Shown in pieces: positions 1 through 8,693 of a stretch of 18,079 nucleotides of DNA. Every line of letters begins with the position of its first letter. Position 1 is the stretch's first letter. The notes beneath the pieces were generated by a model, which did no database searches, had not been told where the DNA came from, and worked only from the letters and a program-made list of their open reading frames with translations. The stretch is from assembly GCA_047971925.1 (NCBI GenBank), contig JBKEAC010000027.1:1-18079 (forward strand), written 5' to 3'. A program made the translations under genes and the position numbers. This DNA is from JBKEDC01 sp047971925 (GTDB taxonomy: Bacteria; Bacteroidota; Bacteroidia; Bacteroidales; Prolixibacteraceae).

Positions 1-1578
1 CAAAAACAACTTGGAAATTTCGATGCTGCGCAGCAACTTCTTGCCCGTTGTTTAGAAATCGACCCTCTATCGGCTGTTTCCATGTATGAAATGGGGCGTT
101 TGCACTACAATAAAAAAGATCTTACCAGTGCAGCCTTGCTCTTTACGAAGGCGGTTGATGTGAATCCGCAGAATAAATGGTATAAATTGACTTTGGCGGA
201 TGTTTTCCAACAGATTGGAAAGTACGATTTGGCAGCAGCTCTTTATGAAGACCTTTATGCGCTAGAAAAACTACCAAAATACGTTTATAATCAGGCGATT
301 CTTTGGAACATGGCAGCAGAGTATAGTAAATCATTGGCAGCCTATGATAAATTTGCAAAACTCACGGGGAAGTATGATGAGGTGGCAATGGCAAAGCAAA
401 GTGTTTATCAGCAAAACGGCGATACGAAAACGGCGATAAAAGATATGCAAAGATTGATTAAGAAGCAACCCTTAAATTCTTCTTATTATGGTTTGCTTGC
501 TGAATTATATCATAAAGAAGGTAATGACCAATTGGCTCAAGCTAGCTATGAAAAGGTTTTTGAAATTGAACCCGACAATGGCTTTGCGTGTATTTCGGTT
601 GCTGGTTTTTATGCCGACCAAGGGAATGATGAGAAAGCGTTTGAATATGTTCGTCGTGCAATGACTAGCGAGCAGCTCGATGCCGATACTAAAATTCAGT
701 TTTATTTGGCCGAGATGTCGAAAGACTCGGTTTCTTGGAGTAATGATCAGATTGATGATTTGCTCAAAACCTTGCACAACATGTATCCGGAAGATGAGCG
801 CATGTATGCTGTCTATGCCGATCATCTCATGCGTCAAGGAAAAGTTAGCGAGGCGCGAGAGAACATTGCTAAATTTCTAGAAAAGAATCCGCAGGCGCAA
901 GAAATGTGGTGGCAGTCGTTCTTGTTGGCAAATGAACAAGAAGATTGGGAGGGCATCATTGCACAATCGGAGCAAGCTTTAATTTATTTTCCCGAAGAGG
1001 CTAATTTTTTAATGTGGAATGCTTTGGCTCAGTTGCAATTGGAACGCTATGAGCAAGCTTTGGAAGCGGCAAATAAGGGTTTGAGTCTTTCAGGCGATGA
1101 TGCGTTCTTGCAGGAACAACTTCAAGTGTTTGTTGCCGATGCAAATTATAATTTAGGTCGATTCGATGAGGCGCTTCGTGTTTATAAGTTAGTGGTTAAG
1201 AATAATCCAACAAACTATGGGGCATTGAATAATTACGCCTATTATTTGTCGGAATTAAATCGCGATCTCGATGAGGCAGAATCATGTGCCAGTCGTTTGG
1301 TTCAGGCTAATCCCACGAATTCAACTTTTTTAGATACCTATGCGTGGGTTCTCTTTAAGCGTGGAAATTATGAGTTGGCAAAGTTTTATCAGGAAACAGC
1401 CATTGAAAATGATGACTCCATCACGGGTTTGTATTTTGAGCATTATGGCGACATTCTGTTTAAGCTTGGCGATGAAGTTAAAGCGTTAGAACAGTGGGTT
1501 AAGGCGAAAGAAATCGGCGAAGCGAGCGAATTGATTGACGAGAAAATAAAGAAGAAAACTTATCTTGAAGAGAAATAA
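1..1578 (+). CDS. Tetratricopeptide-repeat protein, 5' end outside window
   Basis: The frame is open from base 1, so the first in-frame ATG at 82 is internal and this is a C-terminal fragment of at least 525 residues. The protein is built of TPR-like helix pairs over its whole length, with typical pattern residues such as G-x-Y-x-x-A and a final A-x-x-x-x-x-x-A-I-x-x-x-P type helix. Examples are KYDLAAALYEDLYAL, QLAQASYEKVFEIEPDN, RFDEALRVYKLVVKNNP and NYELAKFYQETAIENDD. TPR arrays are scaffolds for protein-protein contacts. I see no enzymatic domain. It lies 1 bp upstream of a DUF4292 lipoprotein gene and close to an EnvC-like gene on the same strand, so it is probably co-transcribed and envelope-related; that role is inferred only from context. 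Whether it has a signal peptide cannot be seen here. Confidence 0.9.
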   Translation, partial: QKQLGNFDAAQQLLARCLEIDPLSAVSMYEMGRLHYNKKDLTSAALLFTKAVDVNPQNKWYKLTLADVFQQIGKYDLAAALYEDLYALEKLPKYVYNQAILWNMAAEYSKSLAAYDKFAKLTGKYDEVAMAKQSVYQQNGDTKTAIKDMQRLIKKQPLNSSYYGLLAELYHKEGNDQLAQASYEKVFEIEPDNGFACISVAGFYADQGNDEKAFEYVRRAMTSEQLDADTKIQFYLAEMSKDSVSWSNDQIDDLLKTLHNMYPEDERMYAVYADHLMRQGKVSEARENIAKFLEKNPQAQEMWWQSFLLANEQEDWEGIIAQSEQALIYFPEEANFLMWNALAQLQLERYEQALEAANKGLSLSGDDAFLQEQLQVFVADANYNLGRFDEALRVYKLVVKNNPTNYGALNNYAYYLSELNRDLDEAESCASRLVQANPTNSTFLDTYAWVLFKRGNYELAKFYQETAIENDDSITGLYFEHYGDILFKLGDEVKALEQWVKAKEIGEASELIDEKIKKKTYLEEK

Positions 1579-1579
1579 A

Positions 1580-2395
1580 ATGCGATTGAAAATTAATCTT
1601 TTATTGTGTGGGGCTTTCGTGCTGTTGTGCTTGTTTTTTTCTTGCAAATCATCAAAAGATATCGTTAATGGTCGTGCCGATGCACAGGACATTGATGTTA
1701 AGCATGTCCTGACTCAAGTGAGTGAAAAGAATTATTCTTATAGTGGTTTAGAAGTTAATCGCATGAATTGCGATGTTGATTTTTTAGGCAAGCAGATTAA
1801 CTTTAAAGGTGTCATGAAATCGCAATGCGATCAATTTATCGATATCACGGTGTCGAAATTTATTCCCGTTGCTCGTGCCTTGCTTTCTCCGTCGGAAATT
1901 ACAGCCGTGAGCTATTTAGAAAAAGGCTATTATCAGGGGGACTATGATTTACTGAATGACCTGTTTGGGGTTTCGGTTGATTACAGTTTTGCTCAGTCGA
2001 TTCTAACGGGTTCTTTTGCTGAGTTGAAGGATAAGAAGTTGCGTGTGTCGGATGTTAGTTGCTACAAGGAAGATGATTGCTATGTGTTGAAATGGAAAGA
2101 GAATAAGGTTTTTGGACGAGGATTTCTGATGACTCAATATGTTTATGTGAATTCAACTAGTTTTTTGATCGAGAAGTTTCATCTGGTTTCCACAATCAAG
2201 GGAGGAGAACAATTGATGGTGAATTATTCTGATTATTTAGAACTAGAGAATCAACAGGTTCCAACAAACATTTATTTAGAAGCCTTGAGCGCCGATGGTG
2301 TGGTAAAAGCAAATCTGCAATGGCTAAAAGTGCAGTTTAAAGGAGAAGTGAAGAATAATTTCTCTCTTTCTGAAAAATATCAAAAATTGAATTAG
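1580..2395 (+). CDS. DUF4292 family outer-membrane-type lipoprotein
   Basis: A protein of 271 residues from the ATG at 1580. It opens with a basic n-region and hydrophobic core (MRLKINLLLCGAFVLLCLFF) ending in a lipobox with cysteine (LFFSC), so it should be exported and lipidated. The TTG at 1565 would extend it by five residues and overlap the upstream stop; the ATG gives a normal lipoprotein signal and is preferred. The body resembles the DUF4292 family (Pfam, from memory): a strand region INFKGVMKS, then FIPVARALLSPSEIT, then YYQGDYDLLNDLFG and a QSILTG motif. Family function is not established; a beta-rich LolA/LolB-like fold has been my working comparison, unverified. The neighbours (TPR protein 1 bp upstream, EnvC-like protein 14 bp downstream) suggest one envelope operon. 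Confidence 0.85.
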   Translation: MRLKINLLLCGAFVLLCLFFSCKSSKDIVNGRADAQDIDVKHVLTQVSEKNYSYSGLEVNRMNCDVDFLGKQINFKGVMKSQCDQFIDITVSKFIPVARALLSPSEITAVSYLEKGYYQGDYDLLNDLFGVSVDYSFAQSILTGSFAELKDKKLRVSDVSCYKEDDCYVLKWKENKVFGRGFLMTQYVYVNSTSFLIEKFHLVSTIKGGEQLMVNYSDYLELENQQVPTNIYLEALSADGVVKANLQWLKVQFKGEVKNNFSLSEKYQKLN

Positions 2396-2409
2396 TTTGG
2401 AGTGTTGTC

Positions 2410-3582
2410 ATGAAGTTTTGGTGGATTTTTTTTCTCGGATTAATTACGGTTAGTGCTGTTTCGGCTCAGTCGATTGAGGATTTGCATGCCAAAAAAGCAG
2501 CCTTGAAAAAGCAAATAAAACAGCTCAATTCTCTGGAAACTGAAACAAGTCAGCATAAAAAAAAGTCGATTGAATCTCTTCGCCTTCTAGAGTTGCAGGT
2601 TCAAACACGAACACAATTGATTGCCGACATTAACAATGAGTTGCAGGTGATTAATGAGCGCATGGAAAATAATCAGTTGATTGTTGAAATGCTTCAGGCC
2701 GATTTGAAGTTAATGAAAGAGGAATATGCCTCGATGATTCGCTTGGCTCAATTAACGAGTAATTCCTATGACGCATTGATATTTATTATTTCTGCCGAGG
2801 GCGCATCGCAGGCCTATAGTCGATGGCTCTATCTTCGTCAGTATGCCCAGTATCGCAGCACGCAGTTGATTTCGATTAATTCGGTAACTGCTAAGGTGCA
2901 ATCGAATTTAAATGTGCTTAGTAGGCAGAAGATTGAAAAGGAGGCGCTCATGCAACAAAAACAACAAGAGTTGCAAGGACTTGCCGAACAAGAACAGAAA
3001 ATGGAGGCGGTGTTGAGCTCGTTGGGTTCGAAACAAGCAGAATTAAAAGAAAAGGTGCAAAAGCAGCAGAAGGCCGAGGCGGCTCTTGGAGAACAAATTG
3101 AGAAATTGCTTGCTCAGGAAGCCAAGAAAAGTTTGGCGATGAAGCAAGATGCAAATACCAATTTTGATGAATTGAGTGCCGGATTTCTTGCTAAAAAAGG
3201 ATTGCTTGCCTCGCCCATTCCCAATGGTGTTATCACCGTGAAGTTTGGAAGTCATAAACATCCGCTTTTGCCCAATGTGCAAATTCAAAGTAATGGTATT
3301 GAAATTACGGCTAGTGCTGGAGTTCGACCAAAAGCAATTTATGATGGCGTGGTGACTAAGGTGTTTGAGGTTTCTGAAGGTAATAAGGCATTAATTCTTC
3401 GCCATGGTACATATCTTTCTGTCTATACGAACTTTTCAGAAGTTTCTGTAACCGTTGGTTCTGCCATTAAAGAGGGACAAGTGTTGGGGGTTTTGTCGTC
3501 GAAAGGTGGTTATTCGGTACTTAAATTTCAAATTTGGAAAGAAAACACTAAGCTTAATCCGCAAGAGTGGCTGATGAAGTAG
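2410..3582 (+). CDS. EnvC-like murein hydrolase activator (degenerate LytM/M23 domain)
   Basis: 390 residues. There is a cleavable signal peptide (MKFWWIFFLGLITVSAVSAQ, residues 1-20), then a long charged coiled coil rich in K, E, Q and L (roughly 21-240, with a break near 110-150), then a C-terminal LytM/peptidase M23-like domain (about 265-390; IPNGVITVKFGSHKHP starts it). Active M23 enzymes carry an H-x-x-x-D near the first strand and an H-x-H later. Here the corresponding places read SNGIEI (about 293-298), VYTNF (about 338-342) and LKFQI (about 370-374), so the zinc ligands appear to be missing. This is the architecture of EnvC, a non-catalytic activator of periplasmic N-acetylmuramoyl-L-alanine amidases at division. 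It is the third gene of the + strand cluster and ends in a convergent junction with the OmpA-family gene. Confidence 0.85.
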   Translation: MKFWWIFFLGLITVSAVSAQSIEDLHAKKAALKKQIKQLNSLETETSQHKKKSIESLRLLELQVQTRTQLIADINNELQVINERMENNQLIVEMLQADLKLMKEEYASMIRLAQLTSNSYDALIFIISAEGASQAYSRWLYLRQYAQYRSTQLISINSVTAKVQSNLNVLSRQKIEKEALMQQKQQELQGLAEQEQKMEAVLSSLGSKQAELKEKVQKQQKAEAALGEQIEKLLAQEAKKSLAMKQDANTNFDELSAGFLAKKGLLASPIPNGVITVKFGSHKHPLLPNVQIQSNGIEITASAGVRPKAIYDGVVTKVFEVSEGNKALILRHGTYLSVYTNFSEVSVTVGSAIKEGQVLGVLSSKGGYSVLKFQIWKENTKLNPQEWLMK

Positions 3583-3645
3583 TGCCGTGTTTACTTCATG
3601 ACTCCATTTAACATCGTGCGCTTTCTGCAACGATAACACCCTTGC

Positions 3646-5646
3646 TTATTCCTGATAATCTTCTTTGAAATCGGTTGATAATACCTTGAGTTCTGTTCTC
3701 CGGTTAATCGATTTAGCGATATCCTGATTCTCGGGTGATAGACGAGAGATGAAGCTTTCAGTTAGTACATCACCTTTTTTCAAGAAGGAATATCCTTGGG
3801 CAATTTCAGCAGTCACTTGCACAGGAGCAGTTTCTCCATAGCCCTTAGCAACCAATCGACGGCTACTAATACCTCGACTGATTAGATAATCAACAACCGA
3901 TTGAGCCCTTGCTTGTGAAAGTTGTGAGTTCGCTTGACTAGAGCCGATGTGGTCGGTGTGCGACATTAATTCGATTGTGATGTTTGGGTTGTTGTTCAGC
4001 ATGCCAATGATGGTGTCGAGGGCAGATTTCGATTCTTCGGCAAGCTGCGATGACCCAGAAGCGTAGTTAATGTTATTGATGGTAATCGGCTTGTCGATAG
4101 GCGAAAGGTACAGATCACCGTTGAAACTCTCGCTAATGTCGAGTCCGATTGTATTAAGACTAAGTTTGTCGCCCAAGAAATTATCTTTGTAGGCAGCGAA
4201 GGTATATTCCACATTTGGTTTGAGTGTCACCTTATATGCGCCATCGGTAGCACGCACGCGCATGTCGGTTCCATCGGTAGCAATAATTCTCACCCGTGCA
4301 CCATCGAGCGTTTCTTTGGTGTTCTTGTTGTAGATTGTTCCTTGAACTTCAAATTCGAGTTGAGGAAGGACGAAAGTGTAAATATCATCTTTTTTTGAGC
4401 CCTTCCGATTTGATGTGAACAAACCTTGAGGGAAAGGACTATCGGCAAGAAAAGAAAGGTAGAAATCATCGCCCGACGAGTTGATTGGAATAGGCAGGTG
4501 AACAATCATCCAGTTTCCTAGACTGTCTTTGTTCGCCTTGAACAAATCGAGTCCGCCATATCCGGCATGCGTGTCAGATGAAAAATAGAGGTTACCTTCT
4601 GCATCGGTTGTAGGGAATTTCTCGTTTCCAGGCGTGTTAATAACATCACCCATATTTATCGGAAGACTAAATTGGTCATCTCGACGAATGCTCATCCAAA
4701 TATCGGTTCCACCCACACCACCTGCTTTATTCGAAACAAAAAAGAGCGTGTCGCCCGTCATTGAGAAGCAAGGATGCGCATTAATTAAGCTATCTTCGGT
4801 TAATTGTATTTTGCTTGGATTAGCAAAGTTTCCACGATTAATCGATGAGCTGAATATGGCAGTACCCATGTCGTGTTCCATGCTTGTTTCGCATCGGGTG
4901 AAGAGCAGCATGTCGCCTTGAGGCGATAGGGTAGCAGCACCATTGTCTTCACTGGCTGAATTAATGGCGCCATTGTCGTTAATAAGTTCAGGAATGCTCC
5001 ATCGTTGACGTTGAAGGTCGAACGACGATTTGTATAATTTTGAGAATTTTTCGCCCGTGATGTTGCTCGTTGTTTTTTCGCCATCTTCAGTAGCTCTCAT
5101 GGAGCTCAAAATAATTTCGTTTCCCTTGTTTGAGCTGTAGAAAGCGGCATAGTCGTTAGAAGTTGAGCAGATGTGTTTGAGCAGTTCAACTTGATATCGA
5201 CTAGGGGCGTTGTTCCAGTTCGCAATCGAGTCGCAATAGCTAAGTTTTGTTCGAGCATAATTGTCGGAGCCATTACTTTCAAGGTGTGCTAAGTAGAAAG
5301 TTTTAGCTTCGTCGTATTTCATGGAGGCAAACAAGCTTTCAGCAGCAAGCAAGTTCAGTTGAGGATTTGTATGTCCACGGCGGATTGCATTCTTATACCA
5401 AATTGATGCCCGATTGTAATCGCCTATTTTAAGGTAAGTATCGCCCAAAGTGTTGGTGATGTTTGTGCGAGTTTGAGCATCTTTAATTTGTCGATAAGCC
5501 TTGCGAAGTTTTTCAGAACCTTTGTGATATTCACCAATAGCAATAGCGTCCATGCCTTTGCGATAGTTTTTTTGAGAGACGCAAGCACAGCAGAAAGCAA
5601 TTAAAAGTATTGCGATGAGAGGTTTCGAGGTTCTGAAAAAGTTCAT
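3646..5646 (-). CDS. PorE-like OmpA-family lipoprotein (TPR + PD40 propeller + regulatory-like + OmpA)
   Basis: 666 residues. The start MNFFRTSKPLIAILLIAFCCAC is a lipoprotein signal with the modified cysteine near residue 21-22. Domains in order: TPR-like helices about 30-135; PD40/WD40-like beta-propeller strands about 230-420 (for example FVSNKAGGVGGTDIW and YFSSDTHAGYGGLDLF); a carboxypeptidase-regulatory-like beta sandwich about 430-510; and a C-terminal OmpA peptidoglycan-binding domain about 525-660 with HTDHIGS, QARAQSVVDYL and NRRTEL. The same order is known for PorE, a type IX secretion component that ties the machine to peptidoglycan. Bacteroidota also carry many paralogues of this layout, and no other por gene is in the window, so the PorE assignment is tentative. 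It lies 91 bp downstream of pbp1A on the same strand with a hairpin in between. Confidence 0.85.
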   Translation of the reverse strand: MNFFRTSKPLIAILLIAFCCACVSQKNYRKGMDAIAIGEYHKGSEKLRKAYRQIKDAQTRTNITNTLGDTYLKIGDYNRASIWYKNAIRRGHTNPQLNLLAAESLFASMKYDEAKTFYLAHLESNGSDNYARTKLSYCDSIANWNNAPSRYQVELLKHICSTSNDYAAFYSSNKGNEIILSSMRATEDGEKTTSNITGEKFSKLYKSSFDLQRQRWSIPELINDNGAINSASEDNGAATLSPQGDMLLFTRCETSMEHDMGTAIFSSSINRGNFANPSKIQLTEDSLINAHPCFSMTGDTLFFVSNKAGGVGGTDIWMSIRRDDQFSLPINMGDVINTPGNEKFPTTDAEGNLYFSSDTHAGYGGLDLFKANKDSLGNWMIVHLPIPINSSGDDFYLSFLADSPFPQGLFTSNRKGSKKDDIYTFVLPQLEFEVQGTIYNKNTKETLDGARVRIIATDGTDMRVRATDGAYKVTLKPNVEYTFAAYKDNFLGDKLSLNTIGLDISESFNGDLYLSPIDKPITINNINYASGSSQLAEESKSALDTIIGMLNNNPNITIELMSHTDHIGSSQANSQLSQARAQSVVDYLISRGISSRRLVAKGYGETAPVQVTAEIAQGYSFLKKGDVLTESFISRLSPENQDIAKSINRRTELKVLSTDFKEDYQE

Positions 5647-5675
5647 GGTGCTAGTGTGCTAAGTTAAATTATAAC

Positions 5676-5696
5676 AAACACCTCAATGAGGAGTTT
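5676..5696 (-). terminator. Hairpin between pbp1A and the OmpA-family gene
   Basis: The arms AAACACCTC (5676-5684) and GAGGAGTTT (5688-5696) pair with one mismatch around a 3-nt loop. Read on the minus strand, the hairpin follows the pbp1A stop by about 40 nt and is followed by a T-rich stretch that is interrupted rather than a clean run. It may be a weak terminator or attenuator that separates pbp1A from the downstream lipoprotein gene. Confidence 0.4.
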
Positions 5697-5737
5697 TTGA
5701 AATTATTTTCGTTGCTAATTGTTGATTTTTGAAATAA

Positions 5738-8167
5738 CTAAAAGAAGTCCTCAAAGCTTGAATCATCAGATCTGTTTTCAGTGTTTTCGTTATTATCGTC
5801 GCAATCGAGAGAAATGTTGAATCCTTTGGGTTTCTCAAAAGGAATGTTGTCTTTATATTCAAGCGTTGGGTCGTCGTAAACTTTTCGTAGAAAGCGACCA
5901 AATATCGGCATTGCCATTCTTGCCCCTTGTCCGAAAGTTAAACTAGGGAAACGAATAGAGCGCACCTCGCCACCTGTCCAAACACCTGTTGCAAGTTGAG
6001 CTGTTTCGCCCATGAACCAGCCGTCGGATTGGTTTTGTGTTGTTCCTGTCTTTCCACCAATCGGACCAACAAAAGGTTTATATTGCTCCGATGATTTATT
6101 TACCGATTTGGTTTCTTCGTTGTAAGTTTGAGCATACTGCCCGCTACGCAATCGACCGCCAGAACCTTTCAACACCACATTTTGCAGCAAATTGACCATT
6201 AAGTAGGCGGTGTTCTCATCAATAGCATCATGTCGATTTGGTTGAAAGCTGCTGATTGTATTTCCATATTTATCGGCAATCTTTGTTACAAAGTAAGGCT
6301 GCGTGTAAACCCCTTTGTTTCCAAAAACGCCATAAGCGCCCACCATTTCATAGATAGAGATATCCATCGTTCCTAAGAACATGGAAGGAACCGCTTCTAT
6401 CGGGCTAGTTATCCCTAGTTTTTGCATGATTGTTTTCATGGCAGGAGGGTTGAATTGTTTCATTACCCAAGCCGAGATGTAATTCACCGAGTGCGCAAGT
6501 CCCCAACTCAGGGTAACCATTTCGCCATCTAAATCAGACGAACCCGCGTTCTTGGGTGTCCAAGTTCTGCCATCATCTAAAATAAATTGTTGCGGAATGT
6601 TAGGTACCTTTGTACAGGGCGAATAGCCGTTTTGCATGGCGAGCGTATATAGGAATGGTTTCACCGTTGAACCCACTTGTCGTTTCCCTTTGCTCACCAT
6701 GTCATACATGAAATGGCGATAATCAGGACCGCCCACATAGGCACGAATCTGACCGGTTTCAACATCCATACTCATCATTGCAGAGCGAAGTATCCCGATT
6801 GTATATCTGATTGAATCGAGTGGGCTCATGATGGTGTCGAGGCTGTGAGAAGAGTTTTGGGCATCCCAGCTGAACACTGTCATTGAAATGGGCGTGTTGA
6901 AATCTTTTTCTATTTCTTTATCGCTATATTTTAAAACTCGTTTAAGCACTCTGTATCTTTCGCTTTGGCGCATGCTTGCTTGAAGCACGTCTTTAATTTC
7001 ATCGGTAGATAAATTATTAGGGAAAGGAGCATTCTTCAAGTTCTTCTTGTGATTGTTGAATGCTGGTTGAAGATAAAGTTGCAAGTGTTCCGTTACAGCC
7101 TCTTCTGCATATTGTTGCATGCGAGAATCAATGGTTGTGTAAATGCGCAAGCCATCGGTATAAAGGTTGTAGTTTGAACCATCTTCTTTGGTGTTCTTGT
7201 TGCACCATCCATAGAGTGGATTGGTAGCCCAAGCTAATGAATCCTGGGTGTATTCTTCATTTTGCCATGAGGCATAATTATCTCTTTTAGGTTCGCTTGC
7301 GCCTAGTGTTAAGCGCAGATGTTCACGAAAATAAGGAGCTAAACCCTCTTTGAAATCTTCGCGGCTGAAGTTTAGACCCAATGGAAGCTGTTGAAGTGAG
7401 TCGCAAACATCCTCGCTAATGTAATCGTATTTCTCCATTTGAGCAAGCACCACATTTCGTCGGTTAAGCGTAAGTTCTTCACGACGAACAGGGTTGAAGA
7501 GCGCCGAGTTTTTAGCCATGCCCACAAGCATTGCCGATTGCTCAATTTTTAAATCGAGAGGTTCGCAGCCAAAATAAATGCGTGAAGCCGAATTGATACC
7601 AACGGCAAGGTTAAGGAAATCATATTTGTTTAAATACATGGTAATGATTTCTTCCTTTGTATAGCTTTTTTCCAATTGAACGGCAATTACCCATTCTTTG
7701 AATTTGCGTAAAATCAAATCGGCTGTTGAGGCGTTGGGGTCGCGAGGGAAGAGCATTTTTGCCAACTGTTGCGAAAGCGTACTTCCTCCACCGGAACTCG
7801 AATTTCCAGTCAATAGCCCTTTCACAACACGGAATAATCCACGAAGGTCAATGCCCGAATGGTTGTAGTATCGAGCATCTTCGGTTGCTACAAGTGCATT
7901 AATTAAATCGGGTGGGAAATCCTCATATTTTGCATCTACTCTATTTTCGCGAAAATACCGACCAAGCACTTTCCCATCTCTCGAAATGACTTGTGAGGCG
8001 ACTAGGTTTTGTGGATTTTCCAATTCTTCAAACGAAGGCATTTCTCCTAATTTGCCATTGGCTATTAAGTAGAACATTAAGATAAGACTTGAAATTCCGA
8101 TGATGATGATGCCCCAAAATCCGATGATGTATCTGGTGAATCGTGAATTGTTGTTTGTGCGAGTCAT
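5738..8167 (-). CDS. mrcA: Penicillin-binding protein 1A, bifunctional transglycosylase/transpeptidase
   Basis: 809 residues. Class A PBP that polymerises lipid II glycan strands and cross-links their peptides at the outer face of the inner membrane. One N-terminal membrane anchor (about 13-36) is followed by the GT51 glycosyltransferase domain with EDARYYNH (catalytic Glu about 96) and GGSTLSQQLAKML (about 127-139). The transpeptidase domain follows, with STVK (nucleophile Ser about 500), SVN (about 560-562) and KTGTT (about 706-710). All three penicillin-binding motifs are intact. The C-terminus is strongly acidic (the last 30 residues are rich in D, E, N and S) and ends EDFF; this tail is outside the catalytic domains. 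The ATG at 8167 gives a normal short cytoplasmic tail. A Bacteroidota-type promoter sits about 35-60 bp upstream. Confidence 0.97.
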   Translation of the reverse strand: MTRTNNNSRFTRYIIGFWGIIIIGISSLILMFYLIANGKLGEMPSFEELENPQNLVASQVISRDGKVLGRYFRENRVDAKYEDFPPDLINALVATEDARYYNHSGIDLRGLFRVVKGLLTGNSSSGGGSTLSQQLAKMLFPRDPNASTADLILRKFKEWVIAVQLEKSYTKEEIITMYLNKYDFLNLAVGINSASRIYFGCEPLDLKIEQSAMLVGMAKNSALFNPVRREELTLNRRNVVLAQMEKYDYISEDVCDSLQQLPLGLNFSREDFKEGLAPYFREHLRLTLGASEPKRDNYASWQNEEYTQDSLAWATNPLYGWCNKNTKEDGSNYNLYTDGLRIYTTIDSRMQQYAEEAVTEHLQLYLQPAFNNHKKNLKNAPFPNNLSTDEIKDVLQASMRQSERYRVLKRVLKYSDKEIEKDFNTPISMTVFSWDAQNSSHSLDTIMSPLDSIRYTIGILRSAMMSMDVETGQIRAYVGGPDYRHFMYDMVSKGKRQVGSTVKPFLYTLAMQNGYSPCTKVPNIPQQFILDDGRTWTPKNAGSSDLDGEMVTLSWGLAHSVNYISAWVMKQFNPPAMKTIMQKLGITSPIEAVPSMFLGTMDISIYEMVGAYGVFGNKGVYTQPYFVTKIADKYGNTISSFQPNRHDAIDENTAYLMVNLLQNVVLKGSGGRLRSGQYAQTYNEETKSVNKSSEQYKPFVGPIGGKTGTTQNQSDGWFMGETAQLATGVWTGGEVRSIRFPSLTFGQGARMAMPIFGRFLRKVYDDPTLEYKDNIPFEKPKGFNISLDCDDNNENTENRSDDSSFEDFF

Positions 8168-8200
8168 TGTTTTAAAATATATGCGATTGCGCTAGGGGTG

Positions 8201-8231
8201 CAAATATAGTGGAATAATATGAAGTGATAAA
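8201..8231 (-). promoter_or_regulatory. Predicted pbp1A promoter
   Basis: On the minus strand TATATTTG (8208-8201) matches the Bacteroidota -7 element TAnnTTTG. TTTA (8231-8228) lies 19 nt upstream, one base off the -33 TTTG. Transcription would begin near 8195, giving a leader of about 30 nt. Confidence 0.55.
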
Positions 8232-8416
8232 GTTACGCTTTATATTTTTCAATTAAAATGTTGCTAATCGCTTTGTTTTTGAGCTTTCTATTTTGATTTT
8301 TCAAGCAGATTTTGTGTCTATTAGTGCTATGCAAGGCGCTGTTTGTTTAAATTCTAATTCGACTGCACGGTGCAATTGAGCTTGATTTCGGCTCTATGTT
8401 GAATTTTGTGGCTAGG

Positions 8417-8459
8417 TGAATTGTCGAATTATGCTTGCTTAATTCTGCATGGCAATTCA
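8417..8459. repeat. Two-tier inverted repeat in AT-rich intergenic DNA
   Basis: The outer arms TGAATTG (8417-8423) and CAATTCA (8453-8459) enclose the inner arms GAATTA (8426-8431) and TAATTC (8440-8445) with an 8-nt loop. The rest of 8232-8514 is AT-rich and shows no gene I can support. The structure could be an RNA fold or chance in AT-rich sequence. Confidence 0.3.
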
Positions 8460-8514
8460 ACAATGACTAAATGGGTGTTTTGTTAAAAATCGCATTGCAT
8501 TTGAATTCAATTTC

Positions 8515-8640
8515 ATGATAGAAGGCTCCCGCTCTTGTTCGCCAAGCCTCAATTAAATGATAGAAGGCTCCCGCAAGGTGTCGCCAAGCTTCGATTAAAT
8601 GATAGAAGGCTCCCGCAAGGTGTCGCCAAGCTTCAATTAA
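8515..8640. repeat. Tandem repeat, three 42-bp units
   Basis: The units are at 8515-8556, 8557-8598 and 8599-8640. Each starts ATGATAGAAGGCTCCCGC and ends in TTAA. Units 2 and 3 differ at one base (CGATTAA against CAATTAA); unit 1 differs mainly in the middle (TCTTGTTCGCC against AAGGTGTCGCC). A degenerate fourth unit may start at 8641 with ATGACAAAAAGCCCGCG. Because 42 is a multiple of three, the minus strand stays open and would give a 14-residue peptide repeat, but no translation signals support a gene. Confidence 0.9.
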
Positions 8641-8693
8641 ATGACAAAAAGCCCGCGAACTCATGCGGCGAGTTTTTGCGAAATAACAAAAGA

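Noticed and set aside
1565..1579. TTG extension of the DUF4292 gene by five residues
   Set aside because: It overlaps the upstream stop and adds nothing to a signal peptide that is already complete from the ATG at 1580.
8515..8640. CRISPR array
   Set aside because: The units are contiguous 42-bp copies without unique spacers, and no cas genes are nearby.
8467..8664. 65-residue minus-strand ORF made of 14-residue repeats
   Set aside because: It is a by-product of a 42-bp tandem repeat; no initiation region, family match or neighbour supports a protein.
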